From an uncultured Clostridia bacterium (lineage in GTDB: Bacteria > Bacillota > Clostridia > Christensenellales > Borkfalkiaceae): DNA of 64,000 bases. The position numbers were made by a program, and so were the translations under genes. The stretch is from assembly GCA_947598205.1 (NCBI GenBank), contig CANQFB010000004.1, positions 62,001 to 126,000 on the forward strand. Direction: 5' to 3'. Shown piece after piece: positions 18,520 through 26,709 of the stretch (position 1 is its first letter; each line of letters starts with the position of its first letter). Below the pieces are notes generated by a model. The model was not told the DNA's origin, ran no database searches, and saw nothing but the letters and a program-made list of their open reading frames with translations.

Positions 18520-20498
18520 AGACGTACCTGAAAACATTTGCGCGCATGTTCAAACGGCATGCGACCCGCCTCATCTCCGTGTTCCTCATGGTGGTGCTCT
18601 CCGTCGGTTTCTCGGCGGGCATCGGCATGTCGACGGACAAGATGAAATATGCGCTCGGCGAGATCTACAAAAAAGATAACGTGAGCGATTTTATCGTGCG
18701 CGGGGATGGCGATTTTTCGGATAAGAAAGATGCGCTCGGAGAGCTTGGCTTCGAGGTCGAAACGGGCGGCATGATCGACTTTCTCGCGGGGGAAACGTTC
18801 TCCCAAACCAATGAGCAAAACGGCATGTCCGTCGTCTTCAATGTGACGTTCGCGGGAGATGGGCTTGCCGAGGCAGGCGTCGTGCGGGCGTATTTCTACG
18901 ACAGCGACGAGGCCCTCTTCGGCCAAAACAGCCCGTCTGTACTCGAAGAGAGCACGGAGCCTCTCGAAGAAGGGCTTATCCCGATCTCCGTCGAACGCGC
19001 GACCGAACAGCTTTGCGGGTTCCGCCTCGGGGATACCTTCTCCGCCGAAGTCGATACGACGGTCGATACCCCGTTCGGCAAGCTCGAAGATCATAAAAAA
19101 TATACCTATGTGGTCACGCGCGTCGTCCAAAATCCCATTCATCTCGCGGTGCGCGACGATCCGAGCACGACAAAGGTCGAGGGCAAAGAGGACGAATACG
19201 AGGATCTCGGCGCAATATTCTACATAACGGGGCAAAAATTTGACGTTATGGGGCAGAAGGTCGCCTTCCCCGCAAACAGCCTCTATATCTCCTCGCCTGC
19301 GCTCAAGGCGCACCTTGGCGACGTCGGGGCGACGATGTTCGACGCGAAATATGAACAGATCTTAAAGACGGAGAAAGCACAGATCGAAGAGCTCTTCGCG
19401 GAAGAACTTTCGGGAGAGACGCCGACGACGGCGGTTTTGACCCTCCATGAGAACTTCACCTTTGAATCGTACGACGCCTATATGGATAAGATCGAGATGA
19501 TCGGCTACGTCCTCATGGTCGTGTTCGTGCTCGTGACCCTCCTCGTGGTGCTCTCGACGATGACCCGCCTTCTCGATGAGGAACGCTCACAGATCGCCTG
19601 CCTGATGACGCTCGGCTATTCCCCCGCGAAGATCCTCACGAAGTATCTTCTCTTCGCCCTCGTGGGCACGCTCATCGGCGCCGTCGGGGGGTACTTCGCG
19701 GCCATGGGGCTTTCGTACGTCATCTACGTAAACTTTAATTGGAACTTTACGATGCCCGCCTTCCCCGCCCATGTGTCGCTTGCCTTCTTCATGATCGTGG
19801 CGAGCGTCATTCTCGTCGCAACGCTTGCGGCGACCGTCATCGCAGGGCTTCGGAAGATGCGCGAGCGCCCCGCCAACCTCCTTCGCCCCAAGTCGCCGAG
19901 GCCGGGAAAGAAGGTCATCTTCGAGCGCATTCCCGCCCTGTGGCGGCGCATCCCCTTCAAGATGAAATCGACGCTCCGCAACGTGCTCCGCTTCAAGATG
20001 CGCTTTATCATGACGGTCGTATCCGTCATGGCCTCGACCGCCCTCGTCTTCGCGGGGCTCGCCGTGCTCGACTGCTGTATCTTCCAAGACATCGGGACGT
20101 TTGCGATGATCGTCGTCGCAATCGTCGTGCTCGTATTCGCCGCCCTTCTGAACGCCGTCGTCATCTACACTTTGACGAATATCAACATCTCGGAGCGGGA
20201 ACGCGAACTCGCCACCCTGATGGTGCTCGGCTACCACGATAAGGAAGTGACGCTCTACGTCTACCGCGAGATCTATATCACGAGCGCGATCGGGATCGTG
20301 CTCGGCATCCCCTTCGGCGTTGTTTTGCTTACCTTCATTTTCAGCCTGCTCTCCTTCGGCACGGTCGCCGGGATCAACGTGTATGTATGGCTCGTCGCGC
20401 CCGTGATGTCCCTTCTCTTCACCTTCCTTGCGACCCTTCTCCTCAGGCGGAAGATCGTCAAGATCGACATGAACGCCTCCCTCAAGGCAATGGAATAA
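18513..20498 (+). CDS. FtsX-family ABC transporter permease
   Basis: This 661-residue membrane protein partners the preceding ATPase. It has an N-terminal helix (about 17-38) and an extracellular domain of about 280 residues. Two three-helix FtsX-type blocks follow: one at about 325-460 (MIGYVLMVVFVLVTLLVV onward), the other at about 500-650. The start is one of two tandem GTG codons (18513 or 18516) with GGAG just upstream, overlapping the ATPase stop codon. Unlike MacB it has two FtsX blocks, as in large Firmicutes exporters of the BceB/YhaP kind. No sensor kinase pair is adjacent, so a bacitracin-type resistance role is not indicated. The substrate is unknown. Confidence 0.9.
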   Translation: MVKTYLKTFARMFKRHATRLISVFLMVVLSVGFSAGIGMSTDKMKYALGEIYKKDNVSDFIVRGDGDFSDKKDALGELGFEVETGGMIDFLAGETFSQTNEQNGMSVVFNVTFAGDGLAEAGVVRAYFYDSDEALFGQNSPSVLEESTEPLEEGLIPISVERATEQLCGFRLGDTFSAEVDTTVDTPFGKLEDHKKYTYVVTRVVQNPIHLAVRDDPSTTKVEGKEDEYEDLGAIFYITGQKFDVMGQKVAFPANSLYISSPALKAHLGDVGATMFDAKYEQILKTEKAQIEELFAEELSGETPTTAVLTLHENFTFESYDAYMDKIEMIGYVLMVVFVLVTLLVVLSTMTRLLDEERSQIACLMTLGYSPAKILTKYLLFALVGTLIGAVGGYFAAMGLSYVIYVNFNWNFTMPAFPAHVSLAFFMIVASVILVATLAATVIAGLRKMRERPANLLRPKSPRPGKKVIFERIPALWRRIPFKMKSTLRNVLRFKMRFIMTVVSVMASTALVFAGLAVLDCCIFQDIGTFAMIVVAIVVLVFAALLNAVVIYTLTNINISERERELATLMVLGYHDKEVTLYVYREIYITSAIGIVLGIPFGVVLLTFIFSLLSFGTVAGINVYVWLVAPVMSLLFTFLATLLLRRKIVKIDMNASLKAME

Positions 20499-20520
20499 TT
20501 GAGCCAAATATAGATATACG

Positions 20521-20556
20521 GCAAGGCGGGCGCCATTCGGCGCCCGCCTTGCTTTA
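20521..20556 (+). terminator. Terminator of the ABC exporter operon
   Basis: A perfect 14-bp stem (GCAAGGCGGGCGCC and its complement) with loop ATTC is followed by a T-rich tract (TTTAAGATTTTAT). Confidence 0.85.
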
Positions 20557-20579
20557 AGATTTTATGGAGATTGGATGAA

Positions 20580-20825
20580 CGAAAAAAGGTGTCTTGGCTC
20601 CCCCTCGAGGGGGAGCTGTCTGCTTTGCAGACTGAGGGGGTGTCGATTGAAACATGACACCCCTTCCGTCACGCCCGTAGCGTGACACTCACCCCTCGGG
20701 AGAGGGCAACGGACTTCGTATGAGGGGATTCTCTCGGGCTACGCCCTCGGAATGACACGAGTACTCGCCCCACCCCCCTACCCCCCTCCTCGGGAGGGGG
20801 CATGAATGAGGTGTGTTTAGGCGGT
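20580..20825. repeat. Mosaic intergenic repeat (R2)
   Basis: The stretch between the ABC exporter and the feo locus has no gene. It contains CCCCCTCGAGGGGG-type dyads, TCTGCTTTGCAGA, and two modules found again near 37540-37630 in the opposite order. Module A is 20711-20757 (GGACTTCGTATGAGGGGATT ... CGGAATGACA). Module B is 20767-20801 (GCCCCACCCCCCTACCCC ... GGGGGCA). Confidence 0.75.
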
Positions 20826-21011
20826 TCAGGATGACGCGGGCGGGTCCTTCTTTTCCTCGGTTTTGGGGTGGCACATGTGGCAGGAGGAGCAACAGCCGCT
20901 ACAACCTTCGCACGAGCTCTTCCCCTGCATCTTGCGCCGAATGGAAAAGGCGGCGACGGCGACGACAAACCCCGCCGCGGCGATGACGATCAAAATCTCC
21001 CACCAAGTCAT
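20826..21011 (-). CDS. FeoB-associated Cys-rich membrane protein
   Basis: The 61-residue protein has one N-terminal membrane helix (about 3-23) followed by a short cytoplasmic Cys cluster: CEGCSGCCSSCHMC. This is the pattern of the small Cys-rich proteins encoded after feoB in many Firmicutes, thought to assist ferrous iron uptake, possibly in a FeoC-like way. Its ATG overlaps the feoB stop codon by four bases. The tail is Lys/Glu-rich. Confidence 0.9.
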   Translation of the reverse strand: MTWWEILIVIAAAGFVVAVAAFSIRRKMQGKSSCEGCSGCCSSCHMCHPKTEEKKDPPASS

Positions 21012-23365
21012 AGTTTATTCTCCTTGTCGTCCGAGGAGATCGCCGCCTCTTCGAGGGCGTCACCTTCAGACATGGGTGCTTCGTTTTTCTTCAAGGGATG
21101 TTTTCTGTTCCAGAACACGATACCCGTGATGCCCGCCGCGACGACGGCCAGAATGGGGAACAAGGTCCACCACCAACTGCCGATGAGATAGATCGCCGCG
21201 GAGACGAAGTAGGAAGTTGCGATCCAGAAGAGAAGCGTCCATTTGAACTTCCCCTTGGGGAGTTCCGCCCTTGCCGTGGCGCATGCCGCGAAGCAGGGAA
21301 TGGTGAGCATATTGAAGGCAATAAACGAGATGAGCGCGGGGATGGTGATGCCCGTCTGCCCCATCAGGAACATGACTTCGTTCACGCCCTCTTCGGTGGC
21401 CTCGAAGCCGAACCCGAGCCCCGATGCGATGGTCGCGCAAAGTACCGAGAAGGTCGCGATGACGTTTTCCTTCGCAACGAGCCCCGTGATGGCGGCGACG
21501 GCGAACACCCAACCTGCCGTTCTTCCGAGTTGCGAACCGAAGCCGAGCGGCGTGAAGATGGGTTGGATGAGCTTTCCGATGCTCGCGAGGATGCTGTCTG
21601 CCATCTGTTCGTCGGCAAGATAGTGCCAATCCCACGAGAAGTGCGAGAGGAACCAGATGACGATGGTCGAGGCGAGGATGATGGTGAACGCCTTCTTCAC
21701 GAAATGTTTGAGCTTATCCCAAAGGTGGATCATCAGCCCTTTGAAGAGCGGCCGATGGTAGGGCGGAAGCTCCATGATGAAGGGCGGCACTTCGCCGCGC
21801 ATCGTCGTTGCGCGCATCAGAATGACGGTCGAGAGCGCAACGATCATGCCCAAGAGATACATCGCAAGCACGATGAGATCGACCATGGGGGTGCCTGCCG
21901 CTCCCAAGATCCCCCCTGCGACGGCCGTCAGAATGGGCAGTTTTGCCCCGCAGGAGAAGAAGGGAATGACGCGCACCGTACTCGTTCGTTCGTTGTCGTC
22001 GGCGAGCGTCCGCGTATTGATCATGGCGGGAATGGAACAGCCGAAGCCCATGATCATGGGCATGAACGCCCTGCCCGAAAGGCCGAAACGGCGGAAGATC
22101 CTATCCATGATGAAGGCGATACGCGCCATGTAGCCGGAATCTTCCAGAATGGAGAAGAACATGAAGAGGACGAGGATCTGCGGGATGAAGCTCAAAACAG
22201 CGGAGAGCCCTTCCCACACGCCGCTCACGACGAGGCCGCCCACCCAAGCGGGCGCATGCGCACAGGCGGCGTCGAGCCCCATGCCGACGAGCCCCGTAAG
22301 CCAGCCCATGATATTCTGTAAGATGACGCCCGGGGAGAAGACTGCGCCGTCGTAGAAGCAGGCGAGAAGCTGTACCCCGACGTTATCGGGATCGAGGCCG
22401 AGCTCTCCGAGGGTAGGGAGAGGCTTCCCCGCAAGGTTCGCAATGCCTCCTATGTAGAAGAGATCTTCGGCAAACGTCAGGTGGAAGATGGCGAAGAGGA
22501 TGACGATGAAGATAGGAATACCCCATATTTTATGCGTCAAAACCTTATCCGCCCTATCCGAACGCGAAAGTTTTTCGCCCGCGCCGCCGCTCTTTTTGTA
22601 GGCCGAGGAATAGTTGGCCGCAATGTATTTGTATCTTGCGTCTGCGACGACGGCCTCGAGGTCGCTTCCGAAGGTATCGTCCTCGAAGGTGGATTTGAAT
22701 TCGTCTACCATTTTGACGAGTTCGGGGTGCATCTTCACTTCGATCTCGTCCATCTCGGCGAGCTTGACGGCGTGGAAGAGCGGGGCCTCCACCTTTGCGC
22801 CCTTCAAGGCGATCGTCACATCGCGCACGAGGTGGGCAAGGGGGGAATCGTGCAGAACGCTCACCCCTGCGCGGGGCTCTTTTGCGGCCGAGATCGCCCT
22901 GTCCATGAGCTCTTTGATGCCCGAAGAGCGCAATGCGGAAATGGCGACGACGGGCACGCCGATCTTCTTTTCGAGTTCCTTCGCATCGAGCTCGTCGCCG
23001 CTCCGCTCGACGGTATCCATCATGTTGAGCGCGATGACGACGGGGACGTCGATCTCCATCAGTTGTGTGGTGAGATAGAGGTTGCGCTCCAGATTGGTCG
23101 CATCGACGACGTTGATGACGCAAGCGGGCTTTTCGTCCAGAATAAAGTTACGGGAGATGACCTCCTCGGGGGTGTAGGGAGAGAGCGAATAGATGCCGGG
23201 AAGATCGACGATCCTCACGGGTTCTTCCCCCCGTTTATACGTCCCCTCGCGCTTATCCACCGTTACGCCCGGCCAGTTGCCGACGTATGCGGTAGAGCCT
23301 GTGAGAAGGTTGAAGAGCGTCGTTTTACCGCAGTTGGGGTTTCCCGCCAAGGCAAACTTCATCAT
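21008..23365 (-). CDS. feoB: Ferrous iron transport protein B (main copy)
   Basis: The 785-residue inner-membrane Fe(II) transporter begins with a G-protein domain: GNPNCGKTTLFN (G1), the conserved GVTVD region (G2), DLPGIYSLSP (G3) and ALNMMD (G4, NxxD). A helical spacer leads to a membrane domain with two Gate repeats containing the conserved Cys motifs FFSCGAKLPI and TIPCFAACATA. The C-terminal tail is acidic and encodes APMSEGD, one copy of the dispersed motif. It overlaps the upstream feoA by four bases and the downstream Cys-rich gene by four bases. Confidence 0.97.
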   Translation of the reverse strand: MMKFALAGNPNCGKTTLFNLLTGSTAYVGNWPGVTVDKREGTYKRGEEPVRIVDLPGIYSLSPYTPEEVISRNFILDEKPACVINVVDATNLERNLYLTTQLMEIDVPVVIALNMMDTVERSGDELDAKELEKKIGVPVVAISALRSSGIKELMDRAISAAKEPRAGVSVLHDSPLAHLVRDVTIALKGAKVEAPLFHAVKLAEMDEIEVKMHPELVKMVDEFKSTFEDDTFGSDLEAVVADARYKYIAANYSSAYKKSGGAGEKLSRSDRADKVLTHKIWGIPIFIVILFAIFHLTFAEDLFYIGGIANLAGKPLPTLGELGLDPDNVGVQLLACFYDGAVFSPGVILQNIMGWLTGLVGMGLDAACAHAPAWVGGLVVSGVWEGLSAVLSFIPQILVLFMFFSILEDSGYMARIAFIMDRIFRRFGLSGRAFMPMIMGFGCSIPAMINTRTLADDNERTSTVRVIPFFSCGAKLPILTAVAGGILGAAGTPMVDLIVLAMYLLGMIVALSTVILMRATTMRGEVPPFIMELPPYHRPLFKGLMIHLWDKLKHFVKKAFTIILASTIVIWFLSHFSWDWHYLADEQMADSILASIGKLIQPIFTPLGFGSQLGRTAGWVFAVAAITGLVAKENVIATFSVLCATIASGLGFGFEATEEGVNEVMFLMGQTGITIPALISFIAFNMLTIPCFAACATARAELPKGKFKWTLLFWIATSYFVSAAIYLIGSWWWTLFPILAVVAAGITGIVFWNRKHPLKKNEAPMSEGDALEEAAISSDDKENKL

Positions 23366-23601
23366 TTCTTCACCTCCATAGTGACGAGCTCGGCCTCCGT
23401 CTTGCGAAGGGTGAGCTCATACCCGCGGATGGTGACTTCGAGCGGGTCGCCGAGGGGCGCCTTTTTGCGGAGAAGAATTTCCGCGCCGGGCGTGACGCCC
23501 ATGTCGAAGAGTCTTCTTCTCAGTCTCCCTTCGCCCGAGACGGTCCTCACGACCCCGCTCTCGCCGATGGAGAACTCGGAAAGCAGTTTTTGCTTTGCCA
23601 T
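23362..23601 (-). CDS. feoA: FeoA family protein (second of the locus)
   Basis: This 79-residue SH3-like protein carries the FeoA pattern LRRRLFDMGVTPGAEI and a Gly-rich beta barrel ending in LRKTEAELVTMEV. FeoA is a cytoplasmic partner needed for FeoB activity. ATG 23601 is chosen because the open extension to 23622 starts inside the GGAGG sequence itself; even so, the spacing from GGAGG to ATG (14 bases) is long. It is coupled to feoB by a four-base overlap. Confidence 0.9.
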   Translation of the reverse strand: MAKQKLLSEFSIGESGVVRTVSGEGRLRRRLFDMGVTPGAEILLRKKAPLGDPLEVTIRGYELTLRKTEAELVTMEVKK

Positions 23602-24018
23602 GTGATTTTTGTATACCTCCAAAATGGTTTTATGATGGGATGATGTATGAAAATTAAGGGGCGGCCGCGGACATGGTACTAATGAACGCGGTCAAAGGCT
23701 CGTCACACCGCGCCCTTGCTGTCCTTGAAAGGGAAAGTACCCACTTAGTGGGGGAAAGGGTTAAACCCCTCTGTCGCCAAGATGACATCTCCCCTTGCAG
23801 GGGCGACAGGGAAGCAGTGGGTGGTGGTAAACGCGTCATTCTGAGCCGAACAATAATAATGTATGCGGGAAAGCAACTCTCCGAAGAATCCAGAAGTACG
23901 AAGTCAGCGTTTTCATTAAGGGGATCCTTCGAGGATACGCTCTCGGTTTTCATTATTATAATGCGGCTCAGGATGACGCATTCCCCGCGTTCCCCTGCGT
24001 CTCCCTCATTCCGCAAAC
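23602..24018. other. Non-coding 417-bp insert between two feoA genes
   Basis: No gene is supported here. It contains a CCATGTCCG motif copy on the minus strand (CGGACATGG, 23668-23676), hairpin-rich repeat sequence similar to R4 (AGGGGCGACAGGG and related pieces at about 23760-23815), and a 148-bp inverted-repeat element at 23833-23980. It interrupts what would otherwise be a compact feoA-feoA-feoB operon. Confidence 0.7.
23833..23980. repeat. 148-bp inverted-repeat element (MITE-like)
   Basis: The terminal arms 23833-23861 and 23952-23980 are 29 bp each and match in 25 positions when one is reverse-complemented. They begin GCGTCATTCTGAGCCG and GCGTCATCCTGAGCCG and end ATAATAATG. The interior carries AGAATCC and GGATCCTTCGAGGAT-like pieces and no coding frame. 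A miniature transposable element or a REP/BIME-type structure is possible; no clear target duplication is seen. Confidence 0.7.
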
Positions 24019-24231
24019 TTACGCCACATAGATATGCGTAGCGACATTTCTATCGAGGGCGAGGCGGCCCTCCTTCACGCGGCAGACGGCGCTCCCCCCG
24101 CTCGCGGAGAGGACGGTGATCTCCGCCCCCTCGAGGATACCTAAATTAGAGAGGTGCTTCTTCGTCTTCTCATCGAGGGAGATCTTGACGATCTTGACTT
24201 CCTGCCCCAAGGGCGCAAGAATGAGCGGCAT
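24019..24231 (-). CDS. feoA: FeoA family protein (first of the locus)
   Basis: The 70-residue FeoA-type protein is recognised by HLSNLGILEGAEITVLSASGG and the closing strand ALDRNVATHIYV. It is the first gene after the feo promoter and long leader, with AAGGAG before the ATG. A 417-bp non-coding insert separates it from the second feoA. Two tandem feoA genes before feoB are common in Clostridia. Confidence 0.9.
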   Translation of the reverse strand: MPLILAPLGQEVKIVKISLDEKTKKHLSNLGILEGAEITVLSASGGSAVCRVKEGRLALDRNVATHIYVA

Positions 24232-24244
24232 TTTTTCTCCTTAC

Positions 24245-24347
24245 GTTCGCCCGCTCCGCTCGGGAGTTCGCAATGGCGAACTTGTCTCCATAAAATTTGT
24301 TCGCTATTGCTAACTCACTTCCGAAAAATGAGTTCGCATTTGCGAAC
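24245..24347 (-). promoter_or_regulatory. Three regularly spaced palindromes in the feo leader
   Basis: Three 16-bp dyads lie exactly 33 bp apart: GTTCGCAATGGCGAAC (24266-24281), GTTCGCTATTGCTAAC (24299-24314, arms imperfect) and GTTCGCATTTGCGAAC (24332-24347, perfect). An extra half-site GTTCGC lies at 24245. All lie downstream of the -10 box, in the transcribed leader of feoA. They could bind a metal-responsive repressor cooperatively; the dyad shape resembles MntR/DtxR-family sites but the sequence does not match a known consensus. Alternatively they act as RNA hairpins. Confidence 0.7.
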
Positions 24348-24349
24348 TA

Positions 24350-24386
24350 CATGATTGATTTTATCATGGAAAAGGAAGACTGTCAA
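24350..24386 (-). promoter_or_regulatory. feo promoter with overlapping Fur-like dyad
   Basis: On the minus strand: TTGACA (24381-24386), 17-bp spacer, TAAAAT (24358-24363). A 19-bp dyad, CATGAT / ATCATG with a 7-base centre (24350-24368), covers the -10 box. Its core TGATTGATTTTATCA partly matches the Fur-type 7-1-7 consensus, fitting iron repression of ferrous uptake. Confidence 0.65.
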
Positions 24387-24420
24387 CTGTTTTGCGGCAT
24401 TTTTTGAAATTTTTTTTTGC

Positions 24421-24461
24421 AAAAAAATAAAGGGGCGGAAGCGTCAATTCCCCACCCCTTT
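24421..24461 (-). terminator. Terminator of nadE
   Basis: On the minus strand an AAAGGGG / CCCCTTT stem with inner GGAA / TTCC pairing (24429-24461) is followed by ATTTTTTT, just after the nadE stop codon. Confidence 0.75.
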
Positions 24462-24478
24462 TTCCTTATTATAATAGG

Positions 24479-26416
24479 TTAAAGTTTTTCCGCTTCTTCT
24501 ATCCAGAGCGCGGCGGAAGCATCGGAGGGCATGCGAAGGTCGGAGCGGGGCGAGAGCGAGACAGAGCCCACCTTTACGCCGTCGGGCACGCAGTTGCGCT
24601 TAAATTGCTGTGCAAAGAACCGCCTGTAGAAGGCGACCAGCCACTTCTTCAGCACCTCGCGGGGATATTTTTCCCCGAACGCCCGCTCGGCAAGATAGAG
24701 CGTCTTGGCAGGGCCGTCGCCGCGGCGCATAAATTCATAGAGATAAAAATCATTGAGCTCGTAAGGGCCGATGATGTCCTCCGTCTTCTGCGTAATATTC
24801 CCCCCTTCGTCGGGAGGAAGGAGCTCGGGGGAGATCTCGGTGGAAAGGACGCTTTTCAAGACGATCTCTGCTCTTCCGCCCAGCCGCTTTGCCTCGGCGA
24901 GAACGAGATGGCGCACGAGCGTCTTGGGGACGGAGCTGTTCACGGCGTACATGCTCATATGGTCGCCGTTGTAGGTGCACCAGCCGAGGGCGAGTTCGCT
25001 CAGGTCCCCCGTGCCGACGACGAGGCCGCTCTCCTCATTGCAAATGTCCATCAGGATCATCGTGCGGTAGCGGGCCTGCGCGTTCTCATAGGCGCCGCCC
25101 AAATCTTCGGGGTCATGCCCAATATCTTTGAAATGGCGGAGCACGCTCTGCGAGATGGGGATATGGCGGGAAGTGACGCCGAGGGCCTGCATGAGCGCGG
25201 TGGCGTTGTTCTTGGTCTTCAAGCTCGTGCCGAAACCGGGCATCGAGACGGCGATGATCTCTTCGCGCCCCCTCTTCAGGAGATCGAAGGCGCGGCAGGC
25301 GACCAAAAGGGCGAGCGTGGAATCGAGGCCGCCCGAAATTCCGAGCACCGCATGGCGGACATGGGTATGGGCAATGCGGCGGGCAAGGGCGTGCGCCTGC
25401 ATATCGAGAATGCTCTCGGCGCGGAGGAAAAGCTCCCCTTCTTCATGCGGGACGAAGGGCGTCGGATCCACTTTGCGGAGGGTGATTTCTGCGTCCGAGA
25501 GGAAATTGGCGGGGCATTGGACGTACTCCTCCTGCGCGTCCGCGAGCGGTCCGTCGCAGTTGCGGTAGGAAGTCTTGCGGCGGCGTTCATTCAAAAGGAA
25601 GCCGACGTCGATCTCCCCTTCGCACACCTCCCCAGAGAAGGGAGCGGATTCCGCGAGGCACGCGCCATTTTCGTAGATCATGCTGTTTCCCGCAAAGACC
25701 ATATCCGAGACGCTCTCCCCCTCTCCTGCACCGCAATAGACATAGGCGCAGAGGTTCTTGCCCGAATGCGCCGCGATGAGGGTGTGGCGATAGTCGCGCT
25801 TGCCCACGAGTTCGTTGGAGGCGGAAAGATTCACGATGACGCTCGCGCCGTGCTTGCAGTGCGAAATCGAGGGAGAGGTGGGGACCCAAAGGTCCTCGCA
25901 CAACTCACAGCCCACCTTCACTTCGGGGTGCTTTTCGTCATAGATGAGGACGTTCGGGGATATGGACGCCCAAGCGCCTTGCCAAAGGCGGACTGCCCCT
26001 GCCTCCAAAAACTCTCTTCCGCTCGAGAAGTGGCGGAGCTCGTAGAACTCGTTGTGGTTGGGAAAATAGCTCTTCGCGACGAGGGCATGAACTTTGCCGT
26101 TCGAGATGGCCGCGGCGCAGTTGTACAGCTTATCCTCATAGGCGATCGGAAGGCCTACGAACACGAGCATGGTATGCCCATTTGTGCTCTCGGTTATGGT
26201 TTTGAGGGCAGAAAGACAGCCGTCGAGGAGCGTCTTTTGCAGGAAGAGATCGCCGCAGGTATAGCCCGAGAGGGAGAGCTCGGGGAACACCAGAAGCTCG
26301 GTCCCCTTCTCCCTTTGCGCCGCGATGATCTCGACAATCTTTTTTGCATTGTAGGCGGGATCGGCTACCTTCAGATCGGGGCTTGCCGCCGCCGCTTTCA
26401 AAAATAAATGTTTCAT
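24479..26416 (-). CDS. nadE: Glutamine-dependent NAD+ synthetase
   Basis: This 645-residue two-domain enzyme amidates nicotinic acid adenine dinucleotide. The N-terminal nitrilase-type glutaminase (about 1-290) has the Glu in FPELSLSGYTCGD, the Lys region and CELCEDLWV with its nucleophile Cys. The C-terminal synthetase has the ATP-pyrophosphatase loop GISGGLDSTLALL and later VGTGDLSELALGW. The frame is open to 26698, but that extension translates repeat R4 into Pro/Gly-rich nonsense. ATG 26416 (MKHLFLKAAAASPD) is the normal start. Confidence 0.96.
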   Translation of the reverse strand: MKHLFLKAAAASPDLKVADPAYNAKKIVEIIAAQREKGTELLVFPELSLSGYTCGDLFLQKTLLDGCLSALKTITESTNGHTMLVFVGLPIAYEDKLYNCAAAISNGKVHALVAKSYFPNHNEFYELRHFSSGREFLEAGAVRLWQGAWASISPNVLIYDEKHPEVKVGCELCEDLWVPTSPSISHCKHGASVIVNLSASNELVGKRDYRHTLIAAHSGKNLCAYVYCGAGEGESVSDMVFAGNSMIYENGACLAESAPFSGEVCEGEIDVGFLLNERRRKTSYRNCDGPLADAQEEYVQCPANFLSDAEITLRKVDPTPFVPHEEGELFLRAESILDMQAHALARRIAHTHVRHAVLGISGGLDSTLALLVACRAFDLLKRGREEIIAVSMPGFGTSLKTKNNATALMQALGVTSRHIPISQSVLRHFKDIGHDPEDLGGAYENAQARYRTMILMDICNEESGLVVGTGDLSELALGWCTYNGDHMSMYAVNSSVPKTLVRHLVLAEAKRLGGRAEIVLKSVLSTEISPELLPPDEGGNITQKTEDIIGPYELNDFYLYEFMRRGDGPAKTLYLAERAFGEKYPREVLKKWLVAFYRRFFAQQFKRNCVPDGVKVGSVSLSPRSDLRMPSDASAALWIEEAEKL

Positions 26417-26439
26417 GATGGTTTCGATAAGTGATGTAT

Positions 26440-26675
26440 AGTACCCGCGAAACGGGGGAAAGGGTTCTAACCCCTCTGTCACTTGCGTGACATCTCCCCT
26501 TTCAGGGGCGACAAGGGCTCCCCCACCTGTCGCCAAAGGCGACACCCTCCCCCTCAAAGAGGGGTAGGGCTTCCCCCTTCCCAAGGGGGAGGCTCCGCCG
26601 TTAGGCGGTGGTGGGGGTTCGGTTACCGTTAAAACGCGGAGAAGCAAGCAAGGCAAGGAGAAGGGGCTTTTTTGA
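26440..26675. repeat. Mosaic intergenic repeat (R4)
   Basis: The region between recA and nadE is filled with G/C-run hairpins (GGGGAAAGGG, CTCCCCTTTCAGGGG, CTTCCCCCTTCCCAAGGGGG, CTCCGCCGTTAGGCGG). It ends with module C (26621-26673, GGTTACCGTTAAAACGCGGA ... GGGGCTTTTTT), which recurs nearly identically at 37646-37698. No gene is present. Confidence 0.75.
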
Positions 26676-26709
26676 CAGCGTAATCCCGCGCAAAACAAAA
26701 TTTGTGAAC

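Noticed and set aside
21098..22321. 407-codon plus-strand frame opposite feoB
   Set aside because: It is a shadow of feoB, His/Glu/Arg-rich without any recognisable domain or start signal.
24266..24347. Three 33-bp repeats as a CRISPR array
   Set aside because: The repeated part is only 16 bp, each copy is itself a palindrome, the intervening 17 bp are too short for spacers, and there are no cas genes.
24266..24347. GTTCGC-N4-GCGAAC sites as LexA/SOS boxes
   Set aside because: The Gram-positive SOS box is CGAAC-N4-GTTCG, the inverse orientation of the half-sites, and the gene controlled is feoA.
24479..26698. Long N-terminal extension of NadE
   Set aside because: The extension translates intergenic repeat R4; the family start is at 26416.
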